A DNA stretch of 64,000 nt from Hyphomicrobiales bacterium. Its GTDB lineage: Bacteria > Pseudomonadota > Alphaproteobacteria > Rhizobiales > Rhizobiaceae. The DNA lies in contig UCMS01000027.1 in NCBI GenBank assembly GCA_900473805.1, positions 1 to 64,000 on the forward strand. Direction: 5' to 3'. Each line of letters opens with the position of its first letter. The first letter of the stretch is position 1. The position numbers and the translations under genes are program-made. The notes below the pieces were generated by a model that saw only the letters and a list, made by a program, of their open reading frames with translations, was not told the DNA's origin and made no database searches. Below are positions 1 to 8,158 of the stretch, piece by piece.

Positions 1-378
1 GCCGGCTTCATCGGCTCGCCCGGCATGAATTTTCTCGAGGGCCATTATGTCGTTGAGAACGATGCCGCGGCCGTACGTTTTGCCAATGGGACGTCCGTCG
101 CAGTTCAAACGCGGGCGAATCTGGCAGCAGGCACCAAGGTCACCCTCGGCATTCGCCCGGAACATGTGACGATCTCACCGACAGGTGCAATCGAAGCAGG
201 CGTCGATCTGGTCGAACCCACGGGCTTCGGGATCATTATGCACCTCTCGGTCCATGGTCTGCCGTTCAAGATCTTCACCCTCGACCGCGGCGTACTCGAG
301 GCCCAAAAGGCTATCCGGGTCGATTTCCCGATCAATCGGCTCCATCTCTTCGACAGTGAAGGGCGAAGGGTGGACTGA
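1..378 (+). CDS. UgpC/MalK-family ABC transporter ATP-binding protein, C-terminal part
   Basis: Partial gene, open at the left edge in frame 1. The first visible residues, AGFIGSPGMNFLEG, are the motif that follows the nucleotide-binding domain in MalK/UgpC-type ATPases, and 'LGIRPEHV' near residue 53 belongs to the C-terminal TOBE regulatory domain. The ATPase core lies outside the window. It would power uptake of a sugar, polyol or glycerophosphodiester-like solute at the inner membrane. It ends shortly before a convergent DUF4142 gene, so it is probably the last gene of an importer operon. The DeoR, phosphotransferase and dehydrogenase genes to the right may belong to the same catabolic locus (inference). 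Confidence 0.9.
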   Translation, partial: AGFIGSPGMNFLEGHYVVENDAAAVRFANGTSVAVQTRANLAAGTKVTLGIRPEHVTISPTGAIEAGVDLVEPTGFGIIMHLSVHGLPFKIFTLDRGVLEAQKAIRVDFPINRLHLFDSEGRRVD

Positions 379-397
379 CCCCTCCATAGCGGCCAGG

Positions 398-931
398 TCA
401 TTTTCCTGCCGTCTGCAGGGCATGCGCCTTCATTGCATGCGTGCGGATCGTTCCCAGCACGCTTTCCGCAAGCGATTTCAGCTCACCGGCTTCGCCGTCC
501 TTGGCGTAGGCATCGATCAGCGCGATTGCGTTTTCGTGAGCCGTGATCTGTGTGGAAAAATAGGCCTGATCGAAGTTCGCTTCGTCCGCCGTCTGCAGGG
601 CTTCCAGCTGCTTGCGGTGTTCTTCGCTCATCTTGGGAACGAGTTCGATCTTGTCAGCCTTTGCCGCCTCGGCAAGGCCAGCGGATGCCTTCTCGTGATC
701 CCTCAGCATCTGTCGCGCAAAATCGAGAGCCTTCGGATCTTTGCCCCGGGCGACGACCAAACGAGCCGCCTCGATTTCGAACAGGTCAGAACTCGCCATC
801 TCCTCAGCGAACTGCGCCGCAGACGGCGCCGGCCGTGAAAGCGATTGCTGTTGGGCGAATGCAGGCGTGTGGCTGACCATAGGTATATGGATCAGCACGG
901 CCAGCAAGACGGTTGTCAACGGTTTGCGCAT
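398..931 (-). CDS. DUF4142 family exported protein
   Basis: A 177-residue protein with an N-terminal signal peptide (MRKPLTTVLLAVLIHI..., cleavage likely after AFA near residue 26), then an all-helical DUF4142 domain (features 'FAEEMASSDLFEIEAA', 'FARQMLRDHEKAS', 'ITAHENAIALIDAYA'). It is expected in the periplasm. DUF4142 proteins have no assigned biochemical reaction; several in rhizobia belong to the general stress response. I chose the ATG at 931 over an upstream start because AAGGAG sits just before it. A GGAAC-N18-TT element upstream supports stress-sigma control. Convergent with the transporter ATPase on its left. Confidence 0.8.
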   Translation of the reverse strand: MRKPLTTVLLAVLIHIPMVSHTPAFAQQQSLSRPAPSAAQFAEEMASSDLFEIEAARLVVARGKDPKALDFARQMLRDHEKASAGLAEAAKADKIELVPKMSEEHRKQLEALQTADEANFDQAYFSTQITAHENAIALIDAYAKDGEAGELKSLAESVLGTIRTHAMKAHALQTAGK

Positions 932-965
932 GTCGGTCACTCCTTGCGATGTTTCCTGCCCGTCC

Positions 966-990
966 AACAAGAGCGGATCGCCAAGGTTCC
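966..990 (-). promoter_or_regulatory. EcfG/RpoE2-type stress promoter for the DUF4142 gene
   Basis: Read on the minus strand, GGAAC (990-986) is followed after 18 bases by TT (967-966). This matches the GGAAC-N18/19-TT pattern of alphaproteobacterial EcfG (RpoE2) promoters. The start codon lies about 35 bases downstream. A second match stands before the PRC-barrel gene at 24787. Confidence 0.55.
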
Positions 991-997
991 CGCGCCA

Positions 998-1777
998 CTA
1001 GCCCCCGACGGCTGCGGTGAGCGGGGCAAGCCGCAGCTCAACGCCCGCGCTTTGGAGTGCATCGGCGACATCGTTGGGCGGGAGGCGGTCGGTCACGAGT
1101 TCCGTCACGGCATCGAAACCACACACGCGCACCAGACCGTCGCGGCCAAATTTCGATCCGTCGGTGACCACCAGCGCGCGCGCCCCTCGGCTGAGAACCA
1201 CGCGGGCGAATTCCGCCTCTTCGAGATCGTAGTCCATCACCCCTTCCGCGTTGATGGCCCCCGCGGAGATGACCGCATGGGTGACGGAGAACCGGCTAAC
1301 GAAATCGATCGCCGTCGAGCCGAAGGCGGCCCCATTGTCGCTGCGCAGTTCACCGCCGGCCATGTAGACCTTGTTGTCGTTGATGGTCGCGAGTGTGCGG
1401 GCGATGTCCGAGGAATTCGTAACCACCGTCAGGCGGCGATGCTTCAGAAGCTCGCGCGCGAGAAAACTTGTTGTCGTGCCGGTATCCAGCATGACCGAAT
1501 CCCCGTCACGGATCGTGGACGCCACCATGGCTGCAATCGCACGCTTGGCATCGGCATTCGCCCGCATGCGCTTCTCAAACGGCGCCTCGCCCATGATCGA
1601 GGGCAGGCTGACCGCGCCGTGCATCTTGATCAACGCACCGTCACGGTCGAGTGGCTTCAGATCACGCCTGATTGTTTCAAGGGAAACGCCCAAGGCCGCC
1701 GCAAGATCGGCAATCGTGATGGTACCCTCGCGCTCGACGAGACGCAGGATGTCGCGATGTCGTTTTGATGGCGCCAT
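998..1777 (-). CDS. DeoR-family transcriptional regulator
   Basis: A 259-residue repressor: N-terminal DeoR helix-turn-helix (residues about 5-60, 'ITIADLAAALGVSLETIRRDL') and a sugar-phosphate-binding DeoRC domain carrying 'GDSVMLDTGTTT' and 'VVTNS', the phosphate-binding loops of the family. These proteins normally sense a phosphorylated catabolic intermediate. I chose the ATG at 1777 because of AGAGGAG just upstream; a longer reading to 2035 would add residues unlike any DeoR protein. It is divergent from the phosphotransferase-dehydrogenase pair, and two CACAAA direct repeats one helical turn apart lie between them, so it probably represses that operon and itself. Confidence 0.88.
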   Translation of the reverse strand: MAPSKRHRDILRLVEREGTITIADLAAALGVSLETIRRDLKPLDRDGALIKMHGAVSLPSIMGEAPFEKRMRANADAKRAIAAMVASTIRDGDSVMLDTGTTTSFLARELLKHRRLTVVTNSSDIARTLATINDNKVYMAGGELRSDNGAAFGSTAIDFVSRFSVTHAVISAGAINAEGVMDYDLEEAEFARVVLSRGARALVVTDGSKFGRDGLVRVCGFDAVTELVTDRLPPNDVADALQSAGVELRLAPLTAAVGG

Positions 1778-1835
1778 ATCGTCGACTCCTCTTTTCACAA
1801 CCCACCTTTCAAAGCGGCATATTTGGTCATAAAAA

Positions 1836-1851
1836 CACAAAATACCACAAA
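1836..1851. promoter_or_regulatory. Candidate DeoR operator: two CACAAA direct repeats
   Basis: CACAAA occurs at 1836-1841 and again at 1846-1851, exactly 10 bases apart, in an AT-rich stretch between the divergent DeoR gene and the phosphotransferase operon. The repeats end a few bases before a TTGACA box. Direct repeats on one helix face suit a DeoR-family repressor; binding is inferred. Confidence 0.4.
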
Positions 1852-1857
1852 TGAACA

Positions 1858-1886
1858 TTGACAATCCGCTTTGTCGCGTCTGAAAT
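1858..1886 (+). promoter_or_regulatory. Putative sigma-70 promoter for the phosphotransferase-dehydrogenase operon
   Basis: TTGACA at 1858-1863, a 17-base spacer and TGAAAT at 1881-1886 (4 of 6 against TATAAT). It lies directly downstream of the CACAAA repeats. The predicted transcript would have a leader of about 170 bases before the start at 2066, in which I see no gene. Confidence 0.4.
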
Positions 1887-2065
1887 TGCAGAGTGCACCG
1901 GCGATACAAGATGGGAAACCACAGGGAACGTCGCCGCGGCCGAAACCGCGCCTGAAAAGGCGAACACAGGTTCACTGGGAGACGTCGCATGCGTGAGGCA
2001 GAACCGCCTGTTGGAACTGCGCAGCTCAGGGTCACCGGAGACGTGGAGCGCTCGAGGTTTGCGCC

Positions 2066-2968
2066 ATGACCTCAATCGACAGCCACACCGAGGACCGTAT
2101 TCATCGCCTCCCCTGCTGGAATGGGTCGATCTCGATAGAACCCCTGCATGGGGGCCTGAGCAATGCAAGTTATCTGATCGGCGACGCGTCCGGTCGCCAC
2201 GTGGTGCGGATCGGGATCGATTATCCCTTCCATCACGTTTCGCGAGACCGCGAAACGATGACCGCAAGAGCGGCACATGCCGCAGGCTTCGCGCCGAGGG
2301 TGGAGCATGCCGAACCCGGAATCATGGTGACGCAGTTCTTGACGGCGAAGACATTGGCCGGCACCGATGTCGGCACGCGCAGCGATCAGATCGCCGGGCT
2401 TCTCAAGCGCTTCCACGAGGAGATGCCACATCACGTCGCCGGCCCCGGCTTCATGTTCTGGCCTTTCCATGTCATCCGCGACTATGCTCGCACACTGGAT
2501 GCCGGCAACAGCCGGATGCGTGCCGAACTGCCGCGCTACCTGTCGCTTGCAGCCGAGCTCGAGGCATCCCAGGCACCACTTCCGATCGTCTTCGGCCACA
2601 ACGATCTTCTGCCATCGAACATCCTCGATGATGGAGCGCGCCTCTGGCTGATCGATTTCGAATATGCCGGCTTTTCAACCGCCATGTTCGATCTCGCCGG
2701 AGCGACCTCCAATGCGGGCCTGTCGCCAGAACAATCGGAGGCGTTTTTCAAAGCGTATTTGGGGACGGAGCCATCGGCCGACCTCCGCCGCTCCATGGCC
2801 GCCATGCAATGCGCCTCGCTCTTGCGCGAGGCCATGTGGAGCATGGTGTCCGAGCTTTATCTCGACGCCCCCGGAGCCGATTATGTCGGCTACACGGCCG
2901 ACAACCTGACGCGTCTCGACGAGGCGCTTGATCGCTATCATTCCATTTACGGGAAACAAACATCATGA
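2066..2968 (+). CDS. APH/choline-kinase-family phosphotransferase
   Basis: A 300-residue kinase-like protein. The catalytic Brenner motif is 'GHNDLLPSNIL' (Asn179, Asp180) and the magnesium-binding Asp197 lies in 'LIDFEYAG', both typical of choline/ethanolamine and aminoglycoside phosphotransferases. It probably phosphorylates a small hydroxylated, perhaps N-methylated, substrate in the cytoplasm. The stop overlaps the next start (ATGA), so it is translationally coupled to the dimethylglycine/sarcosine-dehydrogenase-like gene. Control by the divergent DeoR repressor, a family that senses phosphorylated metabolites, is consistent. Substrate unknown; resistance is unlikely given the catabolic setting. 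Confidence 0.8.
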   Translation: MTSIDSHTEDRIHRLPCWNGSISIEPLHGGLSNASYLIGDASGRHVVRIGIDYPFHHVSRDRETMTARAAHAAGFAPRVEHAEPGIMVTQFLTAKTLAGTDVGTRSDQIAGLLKRFHEEMPHHVAGPGFMFWPFHVIRDYARTLDAGNSRMRAELPRYLSLAAELEASQAPLPIVFGHNDLLPSNILDDGARLWLIDFEYAGFSTAMFDLAGATSNAGLSPEQSEAFFKAYLGTEPSADLRRSMAAMQCASLLREAMWSMVSELYLDAPGADYVGYTADNLTRLDEALDRYHSIYGKQTS

Positions 2969-5406
2969 CGCTGCCCACCCACGCCCAGATCGTCGTCATC
3001 GGCGGCGGCATCATCGGCTGCTCGACGGCCTATCACCTCGCCCGCGATCACAAGGCCGATGTGATCCTGCTGGAACAGGGAAGCCTCACCTCCGGCTCGA
3101 CCTGGCACGCCGCCGGTCTTGTCGGCCAGCTGCGCTCGTCGGCTTCGATCACCCGCGTTCTCAAATATTCGGTCGACCTCTACAAGGGGCTGGAAGCGGA
3201 GACGGGGCTCGCGACCGGTTGGAAGATGACGGGGTGCTTGAGGCTTGCCACCAACCAGGATCGCTGGACGGAATTCAAGCGTCTTGCAACGACCGCCGGC
3301 AGCTTTGGTATGGAGATGCACCTTGTCTCGCCGGAGGAAGTCAAACGCATGTGGCCGCTGATGAATGTCGACGATCTCGTCGGCGCCAGCTGGCTGCCAA
3401 CGGATGGCCAGGCAAGCCCCTCCGACATCACCCAGTCGCTGGCAAAGGGTGCCCGGATGCATGGCGCGAAGATTGTCGAGAATGTCCGGGTCACCGGCTT
3501 CGACATGAAGGACGGGCGGATCCTCAAGGTGAAGACCACCCTCGGCGACATCGCCTGCGAGAAAGTGGTCAATTGCGGGGGCCAGTGGGCTCGCCAGATC
3601 GGCGCGATGGCGGGCATCAACGTGCCGCTGCAGCCGGTCAAACATCAGTACATCATCACCGAGAAGATCGAGGGCCTGTCGACGGATGCCCCGACCATCC
3701 GCGACCCCGATCGTCGGACCTATTTCAAGGAAGAGGTCGGCGGCCTCGTCATGGGCGGCTATGAGCCGAACCCACAAGCCTGGACCACCGGCGACGTTCC
3801 TGACGAATGGGGCTTCCGGCTGTTCGACGACGACTTCGACCATTTCGAGCAGCACATGATGCAGGCGATCGAGCGCATTCCGGCGCTGGAAAAGGCCGGC
3901 GTCAAGCAGATGATCAACGGGCCGGAGAGCTTCACGCCTGACGGCAACTTCATCCTGGGCGCCGCCCCCGAATGCAAGAACATGTTCGTGGGCGCTGGCT
4001 TCAACGCGTTCGGCATCGCCTCGGGCGGCGGTGCCGGCTGGGTGCTGGCGCAATGGGTGGTCGATGGCGAAGCCCCGCTTGACCTCTGGGTGGTCGATAT
4101 CAGACGCTTTGCCGACATGCATCGCGACCGGCAATGGGTGCTCGACCGAACACTCGAGGCCTATGGCAAACACTACACCATCGCCTTCCCGCATGAGGAA
4201 TATGAAAGCGGCAGGCCGCGTCTCGTGTCGCCGCTCTACGACCGGCTCAAAAGTCACGGCGCCGTCTTCGGCTCGAAACTCGGTTGGGAGCGACCCAATT
4301 GGTTTGCCCCCGCAGGTGTCGAGCCGAAGGACATCTATTCCATGGGGCGGCAAAACTGGTTCGCGCCCGTGGGCGACGAGCATGCCCATGTGCGCGAAGC
4401 CGTGGGGATCTTCGACCAGTCCTCCTTCGCAAAATTCGAGCTGTCGGGACCTGATGCGCAAAAGGCGCTCGACTGGATCTGCGCCAACGACGTGTCAAAA
4501 CCGGTCGGGCGGCTCACCTATACCCAGCTTCTCAACACGCGTGGTGGCATCGAGGCTGATCTGACCGTGGCACGCCTCGCCGAAGACCGCTTCTACATCG
4601 TCACCGGCACCGGCTTCCGCACGCACGATTTCGGCTGGATCGAAGACCATATTCCTGATGGCCTCGATTGCCGCCTTACCGACATCACCGAGGACTGGGG
4701 CACCTTGTCCCTGATGGGACCGAAGGCACGCGCCGTGCTTGAAGCCGTGACCGCAGACGATGTCTCGAATATCGCCTTCCCCTTCGGCCATGTCCGCGAG
4801 ATCGCCATCGCCGGCGTTAGGCTCAGGGCGCTGCGGGTCACCTATGTCGGCGAACTCGGCTGGGAACTGCATGTTCCAATCGCAGATCTCGGTGCCGTCT
4901 TCGATGCCCTGATCCAGGCCGGCAAAATCCATAACATCCGCCCGATCGGCTACCGGGCACTGGAATCCCTCAGGCTCGAAAAAGGCTATCGTGCCTGGGG
5001 CTCCGACATCACCCCGAACGACACGCCTTTCGAGGCGGGTCTCGGCTGGGCGGTGAAGCTCGGCAAGACGACCGACTTTCTCGGACGGAGTGCGCTCGAA
5101 AGCTTGAAGGGACAGCCGCTGAAGAAGAGGCTGATGGGTTTCACCGTGGCCGACAAGGATATCGTGCTGGTCGGTCGCGAAACGATCCTGCGCGACGGCG
5201 TGCCTGTCGGATATCTCACCAGCGGGGGTTATGGCTACACGATCGGCCAGAATGTCGGCTACGGCTATGTTCGAAATGCCGACGGTGTTTCAGACGACTT
5301 CCTGCGAAGTGGCCGCTATGAACTGGTGGTCGCATCAGACCGAACTCCGGCCGAAATCGCGTTCGGCCCGCTGATCGATCCTGCCATGACCCGTATCAAG
5401 GCCTGA
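2965..5406 (+). CDS. FAD-dependent dimethylglycine/sarcosine dehydrogenase-like protein with GcvT domain
   Basis: An 813-residue two-domain oxidoreductase. The N-terminal half (about 1-420) is a DAO-type flavin domain with the dinucleotide motif GGGIIGCSTAYHLA (residues 13-26) and the 'STWHAAGL' segment that often carries the covalent flavin His in this family. The C-terminal half (about 430-810) is a GcvT/aminomethyltransferase folate-binding domain ('YVGELGWELH', 'FEAGLGWAVKL'). Such enzymes oxidatively remove an N-methyl group and pass the one-carbon unit to tetrahydrofolate. Length agrees with the DMGDH/SARDH family. The ATGA overlap with the kinase suggests one pathway acting on an N-methylated compound; exact substrate not determined. 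Confidence 0.85.
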   Translation: MTLPTHAQIVVIGGGIIGCSTAYHLARDHKADVILLEQGSLTSGSTWHAAGLVGQLRSSASITRVLKYSVDLYKGLEAETGLATGWKMTGCLRLATNQDRWTEFKRLATTAGSFGMEMHLVSPEEVKRMWPLMNVDDLVGASWLPTDGQASPSDITQSLAKGARMHGAKIVENVRVTGFDMKDGRILKVKTTLGDIACEKVVNCGGQWARQIGAMAGINVPLQPVKHQYIITEKIEGLSTDAPTIRDPDRRTYFKEEVGGLVMGGYEPNPQAWTTGDVPDEWGFRLFDDDFDHFEQHMMQAIERIPALEKAGVKQMINGPESFTPDGNFILGAAPECKNMFVGAGFNAFGIASGGGAGWVLAQWVVDGEAPLDLWVVDIRRFADMHRDRQWVLDRTLEAYGKHYTIAFPHEEYESGRPRLVSPLYDRLKSHGAVFGSKLGWERPNWFAPAGVEPKDIYSMGRQNWFAPVGDEHAHVREAVGIFDQSSFAKFELSGPDAQKALDWICANDVSKPVGRLTYTQLLNTRGGIEADLTVARLAEDRFYIVTGTGFRTHDFGWIEDHIPDGLDCRLTDITEDWGTLSLMGPKARAVLEAVTADDVSNIAFPFGHVREIAIAGVRLRALRVTYVGELGWELHVPIADLGAVFDALIQAGKIHNIRPIGYRALESLRLEKGYRAWGSDITPNDTPFEAGLGWAVKLGKTTDFLGRSALESLKGQPLKKRLMGFTVADKDIVLVGRETILRDGVPVGYLTSGGYGYTIGQNVGYGYVRNADGVSDDFLRSGRYELVVASDRTPAEIAFGPLIDPAMTRIKA

Positions 5407-5486
5407 TCTTCACGATTCGATGCGCGCCTCAGGCCGCATCCCTTTGAAGCCGGCGCCGAGATTTGGAAAATTTCGGCCGCACAGCC

Positions 5487-5528
5487 AGTAAATATTTTCT
5501 TGAGATTTCCTCGTCAGGCTTCCATAAG
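5487..5528 (+). promoter_or_regulatory. LacI-gene promoter with shared operator block
   Basis: The block AGTAAATATTTTCTTG (5487-5502) overlaps a -35 box TTGAGA (5500-5505); after 17 bases comes CATAAG (5523-5528). The same block, 15 of 16 bases identical, overlaps the promoter of the binding-protein gene at 6667-6682. This is the arrangement expected for a LacI repressor that controls both itself and its transport operon. Confidence 0.5.
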
Positions 5529-5552
5529 CTGATGGCGAGGAGATGTCGTGCC

Positions 5553-6614
5553 ATGGTCACAATCAAGGAAATCGCCAAGGCGGTGGGCGTGTCGTCGGGC
5601 ACTGTGTCCCGCGTGCTGAACTACGACCAGACGCTGTCGATCTCCGAGCCGAAGCGGCAAGCCATCATCGAAACCGCGGAAGCGTTGAACTATGCAACGC
5701 CAAGGGCCCGCCGCAGTGCCCAGCTGCAGCCCCTGCAGATTGCCATGGCGAGCCATGCGGACGTTACGGCCCGGATCGCGGTCATTCACTTCCTTGCCCC
5801 GAACGAGGAGTTAGTCGACCCCTATTATGTCGGCGTTCGACTGGCGATCGAAGCGCGGTGCCGGGAGTACAAGATCGAAATCGCCAAGGTGTTCAATCCC
5901 GATGTGCCGGTCGATCTCTCGCTGCTGGCGGGACTGTCGGCTGCGATCATCGTCGGCCATCACCCGCGCGCAGAAATCGAAGCGATGGCAAGGATCTGTC
6001 CGCACCTGATCATGGCCGACTACAATCCACGCATGCCGCAATTCGACTGTGTCCGAGCCGATCTTGGCGAAGCGACCGTCAATATCCTCGATAGTCTCGA
6101 CCAGGCAGGCTACCGCCGGATCGGTTTCGTCGGCGGTTACGAGCTGATGGACAATGACGCGCTGATGCACGGCGAGCAGCGCTGCAAAGCCTTCATCGAA
6201 TGGCACGAGGCGCGCGGCCGCTATCGGCCGGAACTGCTGGCGCTGGGGCAGAGCGAGCGTTTCGGGCAGAACCTTCGGCTGGAAACGGGGTATCAGCAGG
6301 CACGCACGCTCTTGTCGCTCGCGGAGCGCCCCGACGCCATCGTTGCAGCGAATGACAACATGGCTATCGGCACCTATCGTGCCATCCAGGAAGCGGGACT
6401 CGCGATCCCGAACGACATCGCAGTCATTGCCTTTAACGACATTCCGGTTGCGCAATTCCTGGTACCGCCGCTCTCCACCATGCGCATTCCCGGGGAACTG
6501 ATCGGCGAGGTCGCGGTGGATCTGATGGTAGAGCGCCTGAACGGTCGCGACTATTCCAAACATGTCACCATCCCGACCCAAATGGTTTGGCGCGGAAGTA
6601 CACGCAAACCGTGA
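5553..6614 (+). CDS. LacI-family transcriptional regulator
   Basis: A 353-residue repressor. Residues 1-50 form the LacI helix-turn-helix and hinge region ('IKEIAKAVGVSSGTVSRVLN'), followed by a periplasmic-binding-protein-like sugar domain with the 'GYRRIGFVGG' and 'PDAIVAANDNMAIG' segments. The ATG at 5553 is preferred over upstream in-frame starts because GAGGAG lies upstream and the HTH begins two residues in. It stands alone before a sugar importer and glycosidase on the same strand with its own promoter; the shared operator block suggests autoregulation plus control of that operon. The inducer is probably a beta-glycoside or its transported form (inference). Confidence 0.88.
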   Translation: MVTIKEIAKAVGVSSGTVSRVLNYDQTLSISEPKRQAIIETAEALNYATPRARRSAQLQPLQIAMASHADVTARIAVIHFLAPNEELVDPYYVGVRLAIEARCREYKIEIAKVFNPDVPVDLSLLAGLSAAIIVGHHPRAEIEAMARICPHLIMADYNPRMPQFDCVRADLGEATVNILDSLDQAGYRRIGFVGGYELMDNDALMHGEQRCKAFIEWHEARGRYRPELLALGQSERFGQNLRLETGYQQARTLLSLAERPDAIVAANDNMAIGTYRAIQEAGLAIPNDIAVIAFNDIPVAQFLVPPLSTMRIPGELIGEVAVDLMVERLNGRDYSKHVTIPTQMVWRGSTRKP

Positions 6615-6666
6615 TCTGGGTCTCTGGTCGAAATTCCAGAGACTTACCGCAGCGCACAAAATATTT

Positions 6667-6708
6667 AGTAAAAATTTTCTTGGCTGTGTTCCGTTTTTCG
6701 GGAATAGT
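6667..6708 (+). promoter_or_regulatory. Promoter and operator of the sugar ABC-GH2 operon
   Basis: AGTAAAAATTTTCTTG (6667-6682) repeats the block seen before the LacI gene. It overlaps TTGGCT (6680-6685), followed after 17 bases by AATAGT (6703-6708). Position of repeat to -35 box is the same as at the LacI promoter. Confidence 0.5.
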
Positions 6709-6760
6709 GATTGTGAGGCAGGGGATGAGGCTGCCGTTTAAGTCACAATGGGAGGAACAC

Positions 6761-8029
6761 ATGGATTACTCACGCGTGCTCAAGCGCTCCGTTTCGGCGG
6801 CCCTGACCGGTGCTGCACTTCTGTGCAGCACGGCGGCCTTTGCCGGTGAAGTCACCGTTTGGTGCTGGGACCCGAACTTCAATGTCGCGATCATGAAGGA
6901 GGCTGCAGCGCGCTACACCGCGAAGCACCCCGACACGACCTTCAACATCGTCGACTTCGCCAAGGCCGATGTCGAGCAGAAGCTGCAGACGGGTCTGGCG
7001 TCCGGCATGACCGATACGCTGCCGGATATCGTGCTGATCGAGGACTATGGCGCGCAGAAGTATTTGCAGTCCTTCCCCGGCTCCTTTGCCGCGCTGACCG
7101 ACAAGATCGATTATTCCGGCTTTGCCAAATACAAGGTCGACCTGATGACGCTCGAGGGCCAGGTCTATGGCGTGCCCTTCGATTCCGGCGTCACCGGCCT
7201 CTACTATCGCACGGATTATCTCGAACAGGCCGGCTACAAGCCCTCCGACATGGAGAACCTGACCTGGGACCGGTTCATCGAGATCGGCAAGGACGTCAAG
7301 GCCAAGACCGGTCATGAAATGATGGCGCTTGATTCGAATGACGGCGGTCTGATCCGCATCATGATGCAGTCGGGCGGTCAGTGGTATTTCAACGATGACG
7401 GCAGCCTGAACATCACGGGCAATGCCGCCCTGAAAGCGGCGCTCGAAACGCAGGCCCGTATCGTCAACGAAGGCGTGGCCAAGCCGACCAGCGGCTGGAA
7501 TGACGGCATCAATGCGCTGACCTCAGGCGATGTCGCCTCGGTCCTCATGGGCGTCTGGATCACCGGCACCGTCAAGTCGCAGGCTGATCAGGCCGGCAAA
7601 TGGGCGCTGACCGCCATTCCGAAGCTCAGCATCGACGGCGCGACCGCTGCCTCGAACCTCGGCGGTTCGAGCTGGTATGTGCTCGACGCATCGGCCGAGA
7701 AGGACGAGGCGATCGATTTCCTCAACGAAGTCTACGCCAAGGATCTCGATTTCTATCAAAAGATCCTGACCGAACGCGGCGCTGTCGGCTCACTGCTCGC
7801 GGCCCGCACCGGCGAAGCCTACCAGAAGCCCGACGACTTCTTCGGCGGCGACAAGGTCTGGCAGAAGTTCTCCGACTGGCTCGTTCAGGTGCCGGCCGTC
7901 AATTACGGCATCTTCACCAACGAACTCGACACGGCGGTGACGGCAAACTTCCCGGCGCTGTTGAAGGGAACCCCGGTCGACGACGTGCTGAAGGCCATCG
8001 AAGATCAGGCCGCCGGCCAGATCCAGTAA
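6761..8029 (+). CDS. Sugar ABC transporter substrate-binding protein
   Basis: A 422-residue family-1 solute-binding protein with a Sec signal peptide (cleavage likely after AFA, residue 28) and a MalE-like fold signature ('YGVPFDSGVTGLYYRTD', 'GDVASVLMGVWITG'). It binds a carbohydrate in the periplasm and delivers it to the two permeases downstream. GGGAGGAACAC before the ATG at 6761 decides the start; upstream in-frame codons would precede the signal peptide. First gene of an operon with two permeases, a GH2 glycosidase and a UgpC-type ATPase. A hairpin follows directly, probably to keep this transcript in excess. Confidence 0.92.
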   Translation: MDYSRVLKRSVSAALTGAALLCSTAAFAGEVTVWCWDPNFNVAIMKEAAARYTAKHPDTTFNIVDFAKADVEQKLQTGLASGMTDTLPDIVLIEDYGAQKYLQSFPGSFAALTDKIDYSGFAKYKVDLMTLEGQVYGVPFDSGVTGLYYRTDYLEQAGYKPSDMENLTWDRFIEIGKDVKAKTGHEMMALDSNDGGLIRIMMQSGGQWYFNDDGSLNITGNAALKAALETQARIVNEGVAKPTSGWNDGINALTSGDVASVLMGVWITGTVKSQADQAGKWALTAIPKLSIDGATAASNLGGSSWYVLDASAEKDEAIDFLNEVYAKDLDFYQKILTERGAVGSLLAARTGEAYQKPDDFFGGDKVWQKFSDWLVQVPAVNYGIFTNELDTAVTANFPALLKGTPVDDVLKAIEDQAAGQIQ

Positions 8030-8038
8030 ACCCATCCC

Positions 8039-8070
8039 ACAGGGGTCCGGCTTTCGAGCCAGGCCCCTGT
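8039..8070 (+). other. Hairpin between binding-protein and permease genes
   Basis: Arms of 14 bases close on a TTCG tetraloop, with a short internal mismatch (outer ACAGGGG/CCCCTGT, inner GGCT/AGCC). No U-tract follows, so it is more likely an mRNA-stabilising or processing stem than a terminator. It is one of five such stems after binding-protein genes in this window. Confidence 0.6.
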
Positions 8071-8158
8071 CCTCCCGGAGACGTGCGGTGGAAACGCCGC
8101 GCGGCTTCCCTTCGCATAACCAGGTCCAGTGACCACTGATCGGGTTCGGGGACACCGC

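Noticed and set aside
2066..2968. Aminoglycoside resistance gene
   Set aside because: The Brenner motif is shared by many small-molecule kinases; the coupling to a catabolic dehydrogenase and a DeoR repressor points to metabolism.
2947..4461. A 504-codon open frame antisense to the dehydrogenase
   Set aside because: It mirrors the codon pattern of the real gene in a GC-rich genome, has no family features and no ribosome site.
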